Both the position numbers and the translations under genes were made by a program. The notes beneath the pieces were generated by a model that made no database searches, was not told the DNA's origin, and saw only the letters and a list, made by a program, of their open reading frames with translations. Shown here piece by piece: positions 37,066-45,793 of a stretch of 60,056 nucleotides of DNA. The stretch's first letter is position 1, and each line of letters opens with the position of its first letter. Source of the DNA: Allobosea sp. (GTDB taxonomy: Bacteria > Pseudomonadota > Alphaproteobacteria > Rhizobiales > Beijerinckiaceae); the NCBI RefSeq assembly GCF_017308015.1, contig NZ_JAFKFW010000031.1:1-60056 (forward strand), in the 5' to 3' direction.

Positions 37066-37835
37066 GTGCGCGCCCATGGAAACAGGCGCTGGTTGACCGC
37101 CTTGAAGAGGAAGTCCGAGATCAGGCCAATCAGGCCGATCACGATGATGCCGAAGATGATCTGCCCGGTGTTCAGCAAAGCCTGGCTGTCGGTGATCATG
37201 TGGCCGATGCCGGACGACGAACCGATCAGCTCGGCGACGATGACATAGGTCCAGGCCCAGCCGAGCACGAGGCGGAATATCTCGGCGATCTCCGGCGCGG
37301 CATTGGGCAGCATGACGCGGCGCACGACCGAGCGGTCGGTCGCGCCCAGCGTATAGGCGGCGTCGACGAGGTCGCGCCGGATCGAGCCGACCGAGACCGC
37401 GATCATCAGGATGAGCTGGAAGACCGAGCCGATGAAGATGACGAGCAGTTTCTGCGTCTCGCCGATGCCGGCCCAGAGGATCAAGAGCGGGATGAAGGCC
37501 GAGGCCGGCAGGTAGCGCGCGAAGGAGACGAAGGGCTCCAGGAACGCCTCGATCGGCTTGTAGGCGCCCATCAGGATGCCGATCGGCAAGGCGACGATGA
37601 CGGCGAGGACGAAGCCGCCGAGGACGCGCCAGATCGTCATCATGATGTCGAAGCCGAAGCCGTAGCGCGTCATCAGGCTCCAGCCCTCGCCGACCATGGT
37701 CAGCGGGTCGGCGAGGAAGAGGCGCTGGACATAGCCGCCGAAGGTCGCGACCGACCAAAGCGCGACGAACAGCGCGAAGAAGGCCAGCCCATATCCGATA
37801 CGGGCCGAGGCCGAGACGGGTTGCAGTGGTCTCAT
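37062..37835 (-). CDS. ABC transporter permease, NitT/TauT family
   Basis: A 257-residue permease with about six membrane helices. The coupling loop is TLGATDRSVVRRVMLPNAAPEI, quoted here by its ends TLGATD and LPNAAPEI, as in SsuC/TauC proteins, and FIPLLILWAGIGE precedes it. Both ends overlap neighbours by ATGA: the start overlaps the stop of the DNA glycosylase gene and the stop overlaps the ATPase start. Confidence 0.93.
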   Translation of the reverse strand: MRPLQPVSASARIGYGLAFFALFVALWSVATFGGYVQRLFLADPLTMVGEGWSLMTRYGFGFDIMMTIWRVLGGFVLAVIVALPIGILMGAYKPIEAFLEPFVSFARYLPASAFIPLLILWAGIGETQKLLVIFIGSVFQLILMIAVSVGSIRRDLVDAAYTLGATDRSVVRRVMLPNAAPEIAEIFRLVLGWAWTYVIVAELIGSSSGIGHMITDSQALLNTGQIIFGIIVIGLIGLISDFLFKAVNQRLFPWART

Positions 37836-38347
37836 CGCGTGGGAATTCCGGTCACGGCCATGGCCAATTGCTTCCAGGGTTCGATCGACCAGAAGCCGGC
37901 AGCGGCGCCGGAGGTCGAGGGGAGGACGTAGATGTCGGCATCGGCCAGTCCGTGCGCCTGCAGCCCATAGGCGAGCCGCCCGCCACTGATCCCGAGGGCG
38001 GCCTGCGCCGCGCGCTTGCCGTTGAAGGCGAGGATGCGGGGCCGGTTCTCAGCGATCCGCGCGGTGAGGCCCGCGACGTCGAAATGGCCGCCGCGCAGCG
38101 CGGAATCCGGCCCCGAAGTGCGCTTGGCGAGATCGGTCAGGCCGATGCCGTAGCGCGGCAAGGTCCGGAATTCGTCCGGCCGGAGCCTCTTCGGGACGAG
38201 TCCGATCTGGTGAAGCACCGGCCAGAACTTGTTGCCCGGCCCGGCGTAGTAGGCGCCGCGTCTGGCCGAGACTGCACCGGCCTGCGTGCCGCAGAAGACG
38301 ACACGCAGGCCGGGCTCCAGAACATCCGGGAGGATGTCGTCGATCAC
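37832..38347 (-). CDS. mismatch-specific uracil/thymine-DNA glycosylase (Mug family)
   Basis: A 171-residue Mug/TDG-type glycosylase that would remove uracil or thymine opposite G. It aligns well with E. coli Mug: GLRVVFCG, GPGNKFW and the C-terminal LPSTSG loop. In Mug the first motif reads GINPG with a catalytic Asn; here it is GTQAG, Asn replaced by Gln. The second motif, usually NPSG, is STSG. It lies between the binding-protein gene (24 bases upstream) and the permease (ATGA overlap), an odd place for a repair gene. Confidence 0.88.
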   Translation of the reverse strand: MIDDILPDVLEPGLRVVFCGTQAGAVSARRGAYYAGPGNKFWPVLHQIGLVPKRLRPDEFRTLPRYGIGLTDLAKRTSGPDSALRGGHFDVAGLTARIAENRPRILAFNGKRAAQAALGISGGRLAYGLQAHGLADADIYVLPSTSGAAAGFWSIEPWKQLAMAVTGIPTR

Positions 38348-38371
38348 GCAGGGGCTGTTACTTGCGCGAGT

Positions 38372-39331
38372 TCACTTGCCGGCGACGAACCGCGTATCGA
38401 TCAGCGAGGCGAGATCGGGCTTGGTCTTGATCAGGCCGATATCGAGCAGCAGATCGGCTGCCTTGGCAGAAAAGGCCTGCCAGTCGCCCGAGAAGAACTT
38501 CTTGTTACCCTCGGCGTCCGACCAACGCAGGAAACCGGCCGATTTTCCGAACTGCTCGCCGGTCTGCTTCACATCGGCGCCCATGATTCCATAGGCCTTG
38601 GCCTGATCCTTCCCGATCATCTCCAGCGCCTCGAAATAGCTCTGGGTCAGCGCCGCCGCGGCCTTGTCGTTGACGAGGAAGGCCGGGGTACAGCCGAAGG
38701 TGTCCATCACCATCGGGTAATCGAGGGTGGTGGCGATGATCTTGCCGGCATCCGGCTTCTCGCGGACGGTCGAAAGATAGGGCTCATAGGTCATCGCGGC
38801 ATCGTTCTGGCCCGCGATGAAGGCCTGGGCTGCCGGGCCAGGCTCCATGTTGACGACCTTGACGTCCTTCACCGAGAGGCCGTTCTCCTTGAGCATCCAG
38901 GCCAGCGCGAAATAGGGCGAGGTGCCTGGCGCCGAGGCTGCGACCGTCTTGCCCTTCAGGTCCTTGATCGCGGCGACATCCTTGCGCACGGCCATGCCGT
39001 CCGCGCCGTAGCTCTTGTCGAGCTGAAAGATCTGCTTGGTCTTGATGCCGGCTGCATCCCAGACGATCCAGGTCTCGACCGTGGTCGCGGCGCACTGGAT
39101 GTCGCCCGAGGCGATGGCGAGGTGGCGATCCTTCTGCGGGATCTTCTTGATGGTTACGTCGAGGCCGTTCTTCGCGAAGATGCCGGCCTCCTTGGCGAGC
39201 ACCAGCGGCGCGAAGCCGGTCCAGCCGGAAATGCCGATATTGACCTTGGTCTGCGCCTGGGCACCGCCCGCTGCGAGAAGCGCCGCAAGGCCAAAACCGG
39301 CCGCAACGCCGACGCGCTTGAAAACTGCCAT
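38372..39331 (-). CDS. ABC transporter substrate-binding protein, NitT/TauT family
   Basis: A 319-residue periplasmic binding protein (SsuA/THI5-like). The signal peptide spans residues 1-25 (KRVGVAAGFGLAALLAAGGAQA in sum; cleavage AQA-QT). The mature part shows GISGWTGFAPLVLAKEAG and GKTVAASAPGTSPYFAL. Start at the ATG at 39331; the open frame continues 49 codons upstream through the operator and promoter, so it is not coding there. The ligand is unknown. The hut operator upstream points to histidine or a related compound. Confidence 0.92.
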   Translation of the reverse strand: MAVFKRVGVAAGFGLAALLAAGGAQAQTKVNIGISGWTGFAPLVLAKEAGIFAKNGLDVTIKKIPQKDRHLAIASGDIQCAATTVETWIVWDAAGIKTKQIFQLDKSYGADGMAVRKDVAAIKDLKGKTVAASAPGTSPYFALAWMLKENGLSVKDVKVVNMEPGPAAQAFIAGQNDAAMTYEPYLSTVREKPDAGKIIATTLDYPMVMDTFGCTPAFLVNDKAAAALTQSYFEALEMIGKDQAKAYGIMGADVKQTGEQFGKSAGFLRWSDAEGNKKFFSGDWQAFSAKAADLLLDIGLIKTKPDLASLIDTRFVAGK

Positions 39332-39419
39332 GGTTGAACCCTTCCCCTGTTTTTTGGCTGACGCCTCACTCAGACGCCTAAACGTCATCGATGGCGCGAT
39401 GCAACCTTCGTTCCAGATC

Positions 39420-39447
39420 AGCGTAATTGCATATGCAAACACGTCAA
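39420..39447 (-). promoter_or_regulatory. candidate promoter of the NitT/TauT-type operon
   Basis: Read on the minus strand: TTGACG (39447-39442), a 16-bp spacer, TACGCT (39425-39420). The spacer contains the third TTGCATATGCAA box, the same arrangement as at hutI. Predicted start near 39413, about 80 bases before the ATG. Confidence 0.5.
39427..39438. promoter_or_regulatory. hut operator box 3 (TTGCATATGCAA), distal copy
   Basis: Exact copy of the palindromes at the hutF-hutI divergence, 95 bases upstream of the ABC binding-protein gene and 133 bases upstream of the divergent TPP-enzyme gene. A 12-bp exact AT-rich match in GC-rich DNA, located in an intergenic region, is unlikely to be chance. 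Confidence 0.72.
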
Positions 39448-39571
39448 GCGGCCGATCAGCGTCGCTTGAGGAAGTCATGACATTCTCTCGTTTGACAGGG
39501 CAGAGGGAATTTCCTCCTCTTCCGCCCGCCGGCGCGGGAAGCGCCTTGTTTCATGAGTCGAGGTTTTTAGG

Positions 39572-41128
39572 ATGAACGGCGCCGACCGCCTTTGCGACAC
39601 GCTTCTGATCAACGGCGTCGATACCTGCTTCGCCAATCCCGGAACCTCCGAGATGCATTTCGTTGCGGCGCTCGACCGCAAGCCGGAGATGCGCTGCGTG
39701 CTCGGCCTGTTCGAGGGCGTGGTGACCGGTGCAGCCGACGGCTATGCCCGCATGGCCGACAAGCCGGCGGCGACGCTGCTGCATTGCGGGCCGGGCATGG
39801 CGAACGCGCTCGCCAACATGCACAATGCTAGGCGCGCCCGCACGCCGATGATCAATGTCGTCGGCGACCACGCGACCTACCACCTCCAGCATGACGCGCC
39901 CCTGACCAGCGATATCGAGAGTCTGGCCGAGCCGATGTCGCATTTCGTCCGCCGCATCGCGACGGCGGAGGATGTCGGGCCGGCGATCGGGGAAGCCTAT
40001 GTCGCCTCGCTCACCCTGCCCGGCGTCACCACCGTGATCCTGCCGGCCGATTGCGCCTGGGGCAGCGTCGAGCCCGCCACGCTGAAGCCGACCGAACTGC
40101 CGGCGCTGAAGAATGTCGATGCGGCGACGATCCGCGAAGTCGCGGCCGGCCTGCGCAAGCATGGCAAGCGCGGCGCGATCTTGCTGACCGGGCTCGCGCT
40201 GCGCGAGAAGCCGATGGAGATGGCCGCCCGCATCTGCGCGGTGACCGGCGCCCAGATCTTCAGCCAGATGTCGAACGGGCGCATTCAGCGCGGCGCCGGC
40301 CGCGTCGCCATTCCGAAAGTGTTCTATCCGATCGACAAGGCGCTCGAGCAGCTCAAGGATATCGACTATCTCGTGCTCGTCGGCGCGCAGGTCCCGGTCG
40401 GCTTCTTCGCCTATCCCGGCAAGCCTGGACGCCTGATCCATGACGGCTGCGAGGTCGCCAAGCTTGCGATCCCCGGCGATGACCTGCCGGCTGCGATCAA
40501 CGCGCTCGCCGAGGAGATGGGCGCCACCAAGACCGCCCCGCTCTACATCGCCCCGCCGCGCAAGGAGCAGGCCGGCCTGCCGACGGGCAAGCTCGATGCC
40601 GACAAGGCCTGCGCCATCGTCTCGGCCCTGCTGCCCGAGAACTGCATCATCTGTGACGAGTCGGTCTCTTCCGGCCGCAACTTCTACTATGATTGCCACA
40701 GCGCGCCGCAGCACGATTATATCCAGCTCACGGGCGGCGCAATCGGCGAGGGCATCCCGCTCACCATCGGCGCGGCCGTCGCCTGCCCCGACCGCAAGGT
40801 CATCGGCATGCAGGCAGACGGCTCGGGCATGTACACGGTCCAGGGCCTGTGGACGCAGGCGCGCGAAAATCTCGACATCGTCACGGTCGTCTTCGCCAAC
40901 CGGACCTATCAGATCCTGCATGGCGAGATGCGCGCCGTCGGCGTCAACGATTTCGGCCGCAACGCCACGCTGATGCTCAATATCGACGAGCCGGCGCTGG
41001 ACTGGGTGATGATGGCCAAGGGCATGGGCGTCGAAGCCGCGCGCGCCACCACGGCCGAGGAGTTCACGAGCCTGTTCAAGGCTGCCCTGGCCAGGAAGGG
41101 TCCCTTCCTGATCGAGGCTGCGATCTGA
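39572..41128 (+). CDS. thiamine-pyrophosphate enzyme, acetolactate synthase large-subunit family
   Basis: A 518-residue ThDP enzyme. The Pyr domain (1-165) carries the catalytic Glu E48 in GLFEGVVTGAADGYARM. The central domain spans about 180-330, and the PP domain has ADGSGMYT followed about 25 residues later by the Asn of FANRTYQIL, the ThDP-binding motif. Shorter than IlvB (about 570) and with no ilvN-type small subunit beside it, so a decarboxylase or carboligase on another 2-oxo acid is likelier than true acetolactate synthesis. Divergent from the ABC operon across the hut-type box. Confidence 0.87.
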   Translation: MNGADRLCDTLLINGVDTCFANPGTSEMHFVAALDRKPEMRCVLGLFEGVVTGAADGYARMADKPAATLLHCGPGMANALANMHNARRARTPMINVVGDHATYHLQHDAPLTSDIESLAEPMSHFVRRIATAEDVGPAIGEAYVASLTLPGVTTVILPADCAWGSVEPATLKPTELPALKNVDAATIREVAAGLRKHGKRGAILLTGLALREKPMEMAARICAVTGAQIFSQMSNGRIQRGAGRVAIPKVFYPIDKALEQLKDIDYLVLVGAQVPVGFFAYPGKPGRLIHDGCEVAKLAIPGDDLPAAINALAEEMGATKTAPLYIAPPRKEQAGLPTGKLDADKACAIVSALLPENCIICDESVSSGRNFYYDCHSAPQHDYIQLTGGAIGEGIPLTIGAAVACPDRKVIGMQADGSGMYTVQGLWTQARENLDIVTVVFANRTYQILHGEMRAVGVNDFGRNATLMLNIDEPALDWVMMAKGMGVEAARATTAEEFTSLFKAALARKGPFLIEAAI

Positions 41129-41158
41129 GCGGCATCAAGCGGCGCTGAAGGGCGTCAT

Positions 41159-41200
41159 CTCCCCCGCGCCGCGGCACGCCGGTGCTGCGGCGCGGGGGAG
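41159..41200. terminator. long GC hairpin between convergent genes
   Basis: CTCCCCCGCGCCGC (41159-41172) pairs perfectly with 41187-41200; a further GCAC-GTGC pair sits in the loop. It lies between the stops of the TPP-enzyme gene (plus) and the deacetylase gene (minus). No T-run, but the 14-bp stem could act as a bidirectional terminator. Confidence 0.6.
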
Positions 41201-41223
41201 ACCTGCGATCACAAAGACGGACG

Positions 41224-42267
41224 CTACTTGAACTCTCCGAGGAACGCGTCAAGGCAGTCCCCTATCGCCTCGACGGCGTAGCCGCCCTCCTGCACCACCA
41301 AGGTCGGCAGGCCGAAACCCTTCACCAGCCGGCCGATCGTACCGAAATCGCTGGCCTCCAGCTTCAGCACGCCAATCGGGTCGTCCTTGTGGGCGTCGTA
41401 GCCGAGCGCGATCACCACAACCTCGGCGCCGAAATCGCGGATCGCCTTGCCGGCCTCGGCGACCGCGGACTCCATCGCGGCACCGCCCGCACCATGCGCC
41501 AGCGGCAGGTTGAGGTTGAAGCCCTCGCCCGGACCGTTGCCGCGCTCGTCGGCATAGCCAGTGAAGAACGGGTAGTAATTCGACGGGTCGGCATGGACCG
41601 AGATCGTCAGCACGTCGTTGCGGCGATAGAAGATCTGCTGCGTGCCGTCGCCGTGATGCGCGTCGACGTCGAGGATCGCGACCTTGCCGAATTTAGAGCG
41701 CAGGCGCTGCGCGGCGATCGCCGTGTTGTTGAGATAGCAGAAGCCAGTCGCGCGGTCGGCACGGGCGTGGTGGCCGGACGGGCGGCAGAGCGAATAGACG
41801 GCGCGCTCGCCGGCCAGCACGGCGTCGGCGGCGGAGACGGCCGTCTCGGACGAGCGCAGCGTCGAATGCCAGCAATGCTCACCGATCGGCACCGAGAGAT
41901 CGCCGAGATACCAGCCGAGCTGGCCGATGAAGCCGGTCGGGCGGCAGGGCGAGCGGACATCCTCGTCCGGGCGGCCGCTCCAATAGGGAAAGGTGCTCGG
42001 CCAGACTTCCGGCCCGCGCTCGGCCGGCAGGTCCTGCCAGCGCGCCCAGGCGGTCTCGAGAAATTTGACGAAGCCGGCATCATGGATCGCGAGGATCGGA
42101 TCGGTGCCATGCGCCGCCGGCTCCTCTGGCGCGATGCCGTGCTTCTTCAGCGCGCCAAGCAGACGTTCGGTCCGTTCCGGCAGGTCCTTAGGGGCAACGA
42201 CCTTGCCGAAGCGCATATATTGCTGGGGATCGTGAAGGGCTTGATCGGGGTGATAGAAGGCGCGCAT
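41224..42267 (-). CDS. histone deacetylase family protein, acetylpolyamine amidohydrolase type
   Basis: A 347-residue zinc hydrolase of the HDAC/AphA fold. It shows the general-base tandem histidines in RPSGHHA, the metal ligands in DVDAHHGDGTQ, the SVHADPSNYYPFFTG segment, and the C-terminal GYDAHKDDPIG. The SVHADP..YPF..G pattern and the length suggest acetylpolyamine deacetylation. Start at the ATG at 42267 (MRAFYHP, the usual AphA opening); the frame extends 21 codons upstream without similarity. Confidence 0.9.
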   Translation of the reverse strand: MRAFYHPDQALHDPQQYMRFGKVVAPKDLPERTERLLGALKKHGIAPEEPAAHGTDPILAIHDAGFVKFLETAWARWQDLPAERGPEVWPSTFPYWSGRPDEDVRSPCRPTGFIGQLGWYLGDLSVPIGEHCWHSTLRSSETAVSAADAVLAGERAVYSLCRPSGHHARADRATGFCYLNNTAIAAQRLRSKFGKVAILDVDAHHGDGTQQIFYRRNDVLTISVHADPSNYYPFFTGYADERGNGPGEGFNLNLPLAHGAGGAAMESAVAEAGKAIRDFGAEVVVIALGYDAHKDDPIGVLKLEASDFGTIGRLVKGFGLPTLVVQEGGYAVEAIGDCLDAFLGEFK

Positions 42268-42395
42268 CAGGTGAAGGATCCTCGTCAGATCGCGAGGCGA
42301 CCCGCGGCCCCGCATGGGGGATGCTAGCAACCGCCAACGCGCCGGTCAGCCATGGCGATGCCGCCTGCCTCTGCGTGGAAGGCGGGGCAAAAGGC

Positions 42396-42992
42396 TCAAG
42401 GTGGCGAGAGCAGCGCCACGAATTCGCGCGCCAGAGCATCGATCGCATAGCGTTCCGGCCGATACCAGTCAGTCGAGCCGTTGAGCGCTCCGAGCAGGAA
42501 GAGGCGCAGCACGTCCGGTGAGTTGCCGGCGGGGATGCCGCCCGTCCCCTGCCACTCGGCGATTAGCCCGCGCCAGACATCCTCATAGGCCCGGCGCGCC
42601 GCGCGTACGCTTTCCGGCACGGGTGCCGCGCCGAAGGTGAAAACCTTGATGCTGGCGGATGTGTAGTCGCCATGGCCGTGCAAGGCGGAGAGATGCGCGC
42701 GGATCGCTGCTTCCAGCCGGTCGCGTGGCGAGGCGCCCTCCTCCGCGGCGAGCGCCGCGACGACTGCCTCATGGACGAAGCGCACGCCATCATTGACGAC
42801 AGCCTCGACGATCTCTTCCTTCGAGCCGAAATGGTAATAGAGGCTCGCCTTGCGAATGCCGACGGCCTCGGCGATTTCGCGCAAGGTGGTCTGGTGATAG
42901 CCGCCGCCGCGCAGCAGCCGTGCGGCATGGTCGAGGATCAGGCGGCGCGAGCCGCCTTCGGTTGCTGGCCGGGTGGTTGAGGCTTGACTCAC
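42396..42992 (-). CDS. TetR family transcriptional regulator
   Basis: A 198-residue regulator. The N-terminal HTH (about 18-65) reads ILDHAARLLRGGGYHQTTL, then REIAEAVGIRKASLYYHFGSKEE. The C-terminal part has the EGASPRDRLEAAIRAHL type helix of TetR proteins acting on acyl-CoA or lipid genes. Start is GTG at 42990-42992, after AAGGGAAGG; the frame continues far upstream into the repeat at 43011-43088, which is not coding. It lies downstream of an acyl-CoA dehydrogenase gene on the same strand and may regulate it (inference). Confidence 0.88.
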   Translation of the reverse strand: MSQASTTRPATEGGSRRLILDHAARLLRGGGYHQTTLREIAEAVGIRKASLYYHFGSKEEIVEAVVNDGVRFVHEAVVAALAAEEGASPRDRLEAAIRAHLSALHGHGDYTSASIKVFTFGAAPVPESVRAARRAYEDVWRGLIAEWQGTGGIPAGNSPDVLRLFLLGALNGSTDWYRPERYAIDALAREFVALLSPP

Positions 42993-43010
42993 AAGGTGCC
43001 TTCCCTTGCG

Positions 43011-43088
43011 CGCTGCAGCGCGTAGTGCCGCTGCGCAGAAACGGGACCGCGCGACGAGAGGGCGCCTTTTCCGGAGGACGGTTCCGTG
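43011..43088. repeat. dispersed 78-bp intergenic repeat, copy B
   Basis: Ungapped match to 2004-2081 at about 61 of 78 positions. The stem CGGGAC (43042-43047) pairs with GTTCCG (43081-43086) through one G-U wobble where copy A has a full pair, so the pairing is kept. It lies between the acyl-CoA dehydrogenase stop and the tetR start, both on the minus strand, so it would be transcribed in antisense orientation relative to the plus-strand reading. Confidence 0.6.
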
Positions 43089-43128
43089 TCTGCACAACAG
43101 CGCGCACGGGATGACAGGCGCCTGTCTC

Positions 43129-44307
43129 TCACAGCCGCTTCGCCACTTCCTCGAGCATGACTTCGGTCGCACCGCCGCCGATCGACTGAACACGGGCGTC
43201 GCGGGTCATGCGCTCGATCGCGCTTTCGCGCATGTAACCCATGCCGCCATGGAACTGCAGGCAGTCGTACATGACTTCGTTGACCAGCTCGCCGCAATAG
43301 GCCTTGGCCATCGAGACCTCGCGGGTGGCGTCGAAGCCCTGCGCATCGAGCCAGGCGGCGTGGTAGACGAGCTGGCGGCCGGCCTCGACCTTGCCCGCGA
43401 GCTCGGCAAGGCGCTGGCGGATGGCCTGCTTCTCCCAGAGCGGCGCGCCGAAGGCCTTGCGCGTCCGGACATAGTCCAGCGTCAAGTCGATCGCGGCCTG
43501 TGCCTCACCCATCGCCATGGCGCCGATCACGGTACGCTCGTTCTGGAAATTGCTCATGATCGCGTAGAAGCCGCGGCCCTCCTGCCCAAGCAGGTTTTCG
43601 GCCGGCACCCTGCAATCGACGAAGGAAAGCTCAGCGGTATCCGAGGAGCGCCAGCCGTGCTTGTCGAGGGCACGCGAGACCGAGAAGCCCGGTGTGCCCT
43701 TCTCGACAACGAAGATCGAGACCGATTGGGAGGGCCGCGCTTGCGGGTCCGTCTTGGCCGCGACGCAGTAGAGATCGGCATGGACGCCGTTGGTGATGAA
43801 CATCTTGGCGCCGTTGAGGATGTAATGGTCGCCCTCGCGCCGCGCCGTGGTGCGGATGCCCTTCACGTCCGAGCCGGCATCGGGCTCGGTGACGGCGACC
43901 GCGACGATCTTCTCGCCGGCGATGATCGCGGGCAGATATTTATCCTTCTGCGCCTGGCTGCCGGCATTGGCGATATGGACGGAAGCCATATCGGTATGGA
44001 CCAAGGCCGTTATTGCGACGCCCGAGAAGGTGGAGCGGCCCAGTTCCTCGGCCAGAACGACCGTCGCCATCGTGTCCATCTCGGAGCCGCCATACTCGGC
44101 CGGGTAGCGGATGCCGAAGAAGCCGAGTTCGCCCATCCTGCGCAGCACCGCGCGCGGGACGAAGCCGTCCTCCTCCCATTGCAGGGCATGCGGCTTGATC
44201 TCGGTCTCGACAAAGCGGCGGATCTGGTCGCGCAGCGCCTCATGCTCCTCGCTGAAGTAAGGCGAGCGGCGGACGCCGTCCGCTCCAGGTTTTTCGACGG
44301 CCGACAT
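43129..44307 (-). CDS. acyl-CoA dehydrogenase
   Basis: A 392-residue FAD enzyme of the acyl-CoA dehydrogenase superfamily. It shows AVTEPDAGSDVKGI and MFITNG in the middle domain, and the C-terminal FHGGMGYMRESAIERMTRDAR with GGGATEVM. It introduces an alpha-beta double bond into an acyl-CoA, passing electrons to ETF. Start at the ATG at 44307 after GGGAGAAG. No other beta-oxidation genes are adjacent, so chain length and branching preference are unknown. Confidence 0.92.
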   Translation of the reverse strand: MSAVEKPGADGVRRSPYFSEEHEALRDQIRRFVETEIKPHALQWEEDGFVPRAVLRRMGELGFFGIRYPAEYGGSEMDTMATVVLAEELGRSTFSGVAITALVHTDMASVHIANAGSQAQKDKYLPAIIAGEKIVAVAVTEPDAGSDVKGIRTTARREGDHYILNGAKMFITNGVHADLYCVAAKTDPQARPSQSVSIFVVEKGTPGFSVSRALDKHGWRSSDTAELSFVDCRVPAENLLGQEGRGFYAIMSNFQNERTVIGAMAMGEAQAAIDLTLDYVRTRKAFGAPLWEKQAIRQRLAELAGKVEAGRQLVYHAAWLDAQGFDATREVSMAKAYCGELVNEVMYDCLQFHGGMGYMRESAIERMTRDARVQSIGGGATEVMLEEVAKRL

Positions 44308-44407
44308 CGTCTTCTCCCGTTCTGACCGCATCACCGACATTCATCTACCTTCCGGACGGTAGGTGAATGGCCGACCGAGATCAAGCTATCGTCCCCGCGA
44401 AGCAATG

Positions 44408-45541
44408 TCAGGCGACATCATCCCAGTGGGCAACCATGCTGCGGCCCTTGCCGGCGCGCTTGGCCCCATAAAGCGCCTCGTCTGCGGCTCGCGTCAGGAC
44501 CTCCGCCGTCCAATGCGCGTTTTCCCGCTCCGACTTGACGGAAATCCCGACGCTGGCACCGACGGAAACGAGCTGTCCCATCAGCAGGAACGGAGCCTTG
44601 ACCACGGACACCGCCCGGTTGGCGACTTCGGAGAGCGCAGCCGCATCCTCGATGCCGCGCACGACCAGTGCAAATTCGTCTCCCCCCAGCCGCGCTACGC
44701 TATCGCCGGGCCGGACAACGCTCTTCAAGCGCATCGCGACCTGCTTGAGCAGTTCGTCACCGGCCAGGTGGCCATGGCGATCGTTGATCAGCTTGAAACC
44801 GTCGAGATCGAGCAACAGGAGGCCGAGCGCCTCACCGCTCTCGCCAGCTTCGCGCAGCACGCTGTCGAGCCCGCGGCGATTCGCGAGCCCGGTCAACGGA
44901 TCATGGCTCGCGGCGAAATCGAGCTCGCGCCGCACCATCAGCAGTTCCTCGAACTGGCCGATGATGTGATCAGAGCTTTCATAGATCGAATAGAGATAGA
45001 CGAGGAGCAGCACGCTGAGCGCCTGATAGAGCGGATCGCCCGAGACCAGGAAGGCGACGACCAGCGTTCCGATCGCGATGGTCGAGAGCGCCGCACAGAT
45101 CCAGAAGCGCAGGGTGCGCAGATAGGACCCCGCCGTCAGCGCCATGGTGAGCCCGAGGCTGAGCACGAAGCCGCCCGCATAATCGGTGGCAGCCGCGGCC
45201 AGCGTCAGCGCAGCGATGACAAGCGTGAAGGCGAAGGCCGTGTAGGCGTAGCCGGCCTCCCAGCGCCGCGCCTCCGCCAAGGTCAGCCCGCGCGCGGGGT
45301 CGCGGCGGTTGAAGCCGACGATATTGGCGACACGCAGCAGTGTCGTCACGACGCCTGCTCCCGTCAGCCACCAGAAGATTGCCTGCCCCGTCTGGACCGC
45401 CATGATGGCGGAACCGACGATCAGTCCTGCTGCGATGCAGAGGATTTGAGGCAGGGCCGCGAAGAGACGCGAGATGATCTCGATCTCGATGTCCGCGGGC
45501 AACTGCGCGGCGCGTTTGCGGGGCCTCATCAGCAGATGCAT
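44408..45541 (-). CDS. membrane-bound diguanylate cyclase (GGDEF)
   Basis: A 377-residue protein. Residues about 20-190 contain some six hydrophobic helices with no recognised sensor domain name. A short linker leads to a GGDEF domain (about 210-370) with DPLTGLANRRGLD at its start, DLDGFKLINDRHGHLAGDELL quoted here by DLDGFK and RHGHLAGDELL, and the active-site motif RLGGDEFAL. It should synthesise c-di-GMP. No RxxD inhibitory site is obvious just before GGDEF, where the sequence is SVVRPGDSVARLGG. Standalone gene. Confidence 0.93.
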   Translation of the reverse strand: MHLLMRPRKRAAQLPADIEIEIISRLFAALPQILCIAAGLIVGSAIMAVQTGQAIFWWLTGAGVVTTLLRVANIVGFNRRDPARGLTLAEARRWEAGYAYTAFAFTLVIAALTLAAAATDYAGGFVLSLGLTMALTAGSYLRTLRFWICAALSTIAIGTLVVAFLVSGDPLYQALSVLLLVYLYSIYESSDHIIGQFEELLMVRRELDFAASHDPLTGLANRRGLDSVLREAGESGEALGLLLLDLDGFKLINDRHGHLAGDELLKQVAMRLKSVVRPGDSVARLGGDEFALVVRGIEDAAALSEVANRAVSVVKAPFLLMGQLVSVGASVGISVKSERENAHWTAEVLTRAADEALYGAKRAGKGRSMVAHWDDVA

Positions 45542-45793
45542 GGCACATGGCTCTAAGCAGGAGGCTCTAAGAACCCGTCAGCCCGATGCCCGGCATTTTA
45601 ACGGTCGGATCGGCGTTTGCCGTGCCACGCCATTTGCTGCCATCGGCGATACCGCCCTTCGCCGATCCAACGCCCGCCGGAGTTCCTTTCCCGCGCCCCG
45701 AGGTTGCCTCAGCAGCCGTTCATGATGGGCCGGCTAGAGAGAACGAACGCCGTGCCGGCCCGCCCGCCCGCGCGGATATTGAAAGGAACGAAC

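Noticed and set aside
39332-39478. N-terminal extension of the NitT/TauT binding protein
   Set aside because: It would translate the operator and promoter region and place 49 residues before a normal signal peptide.
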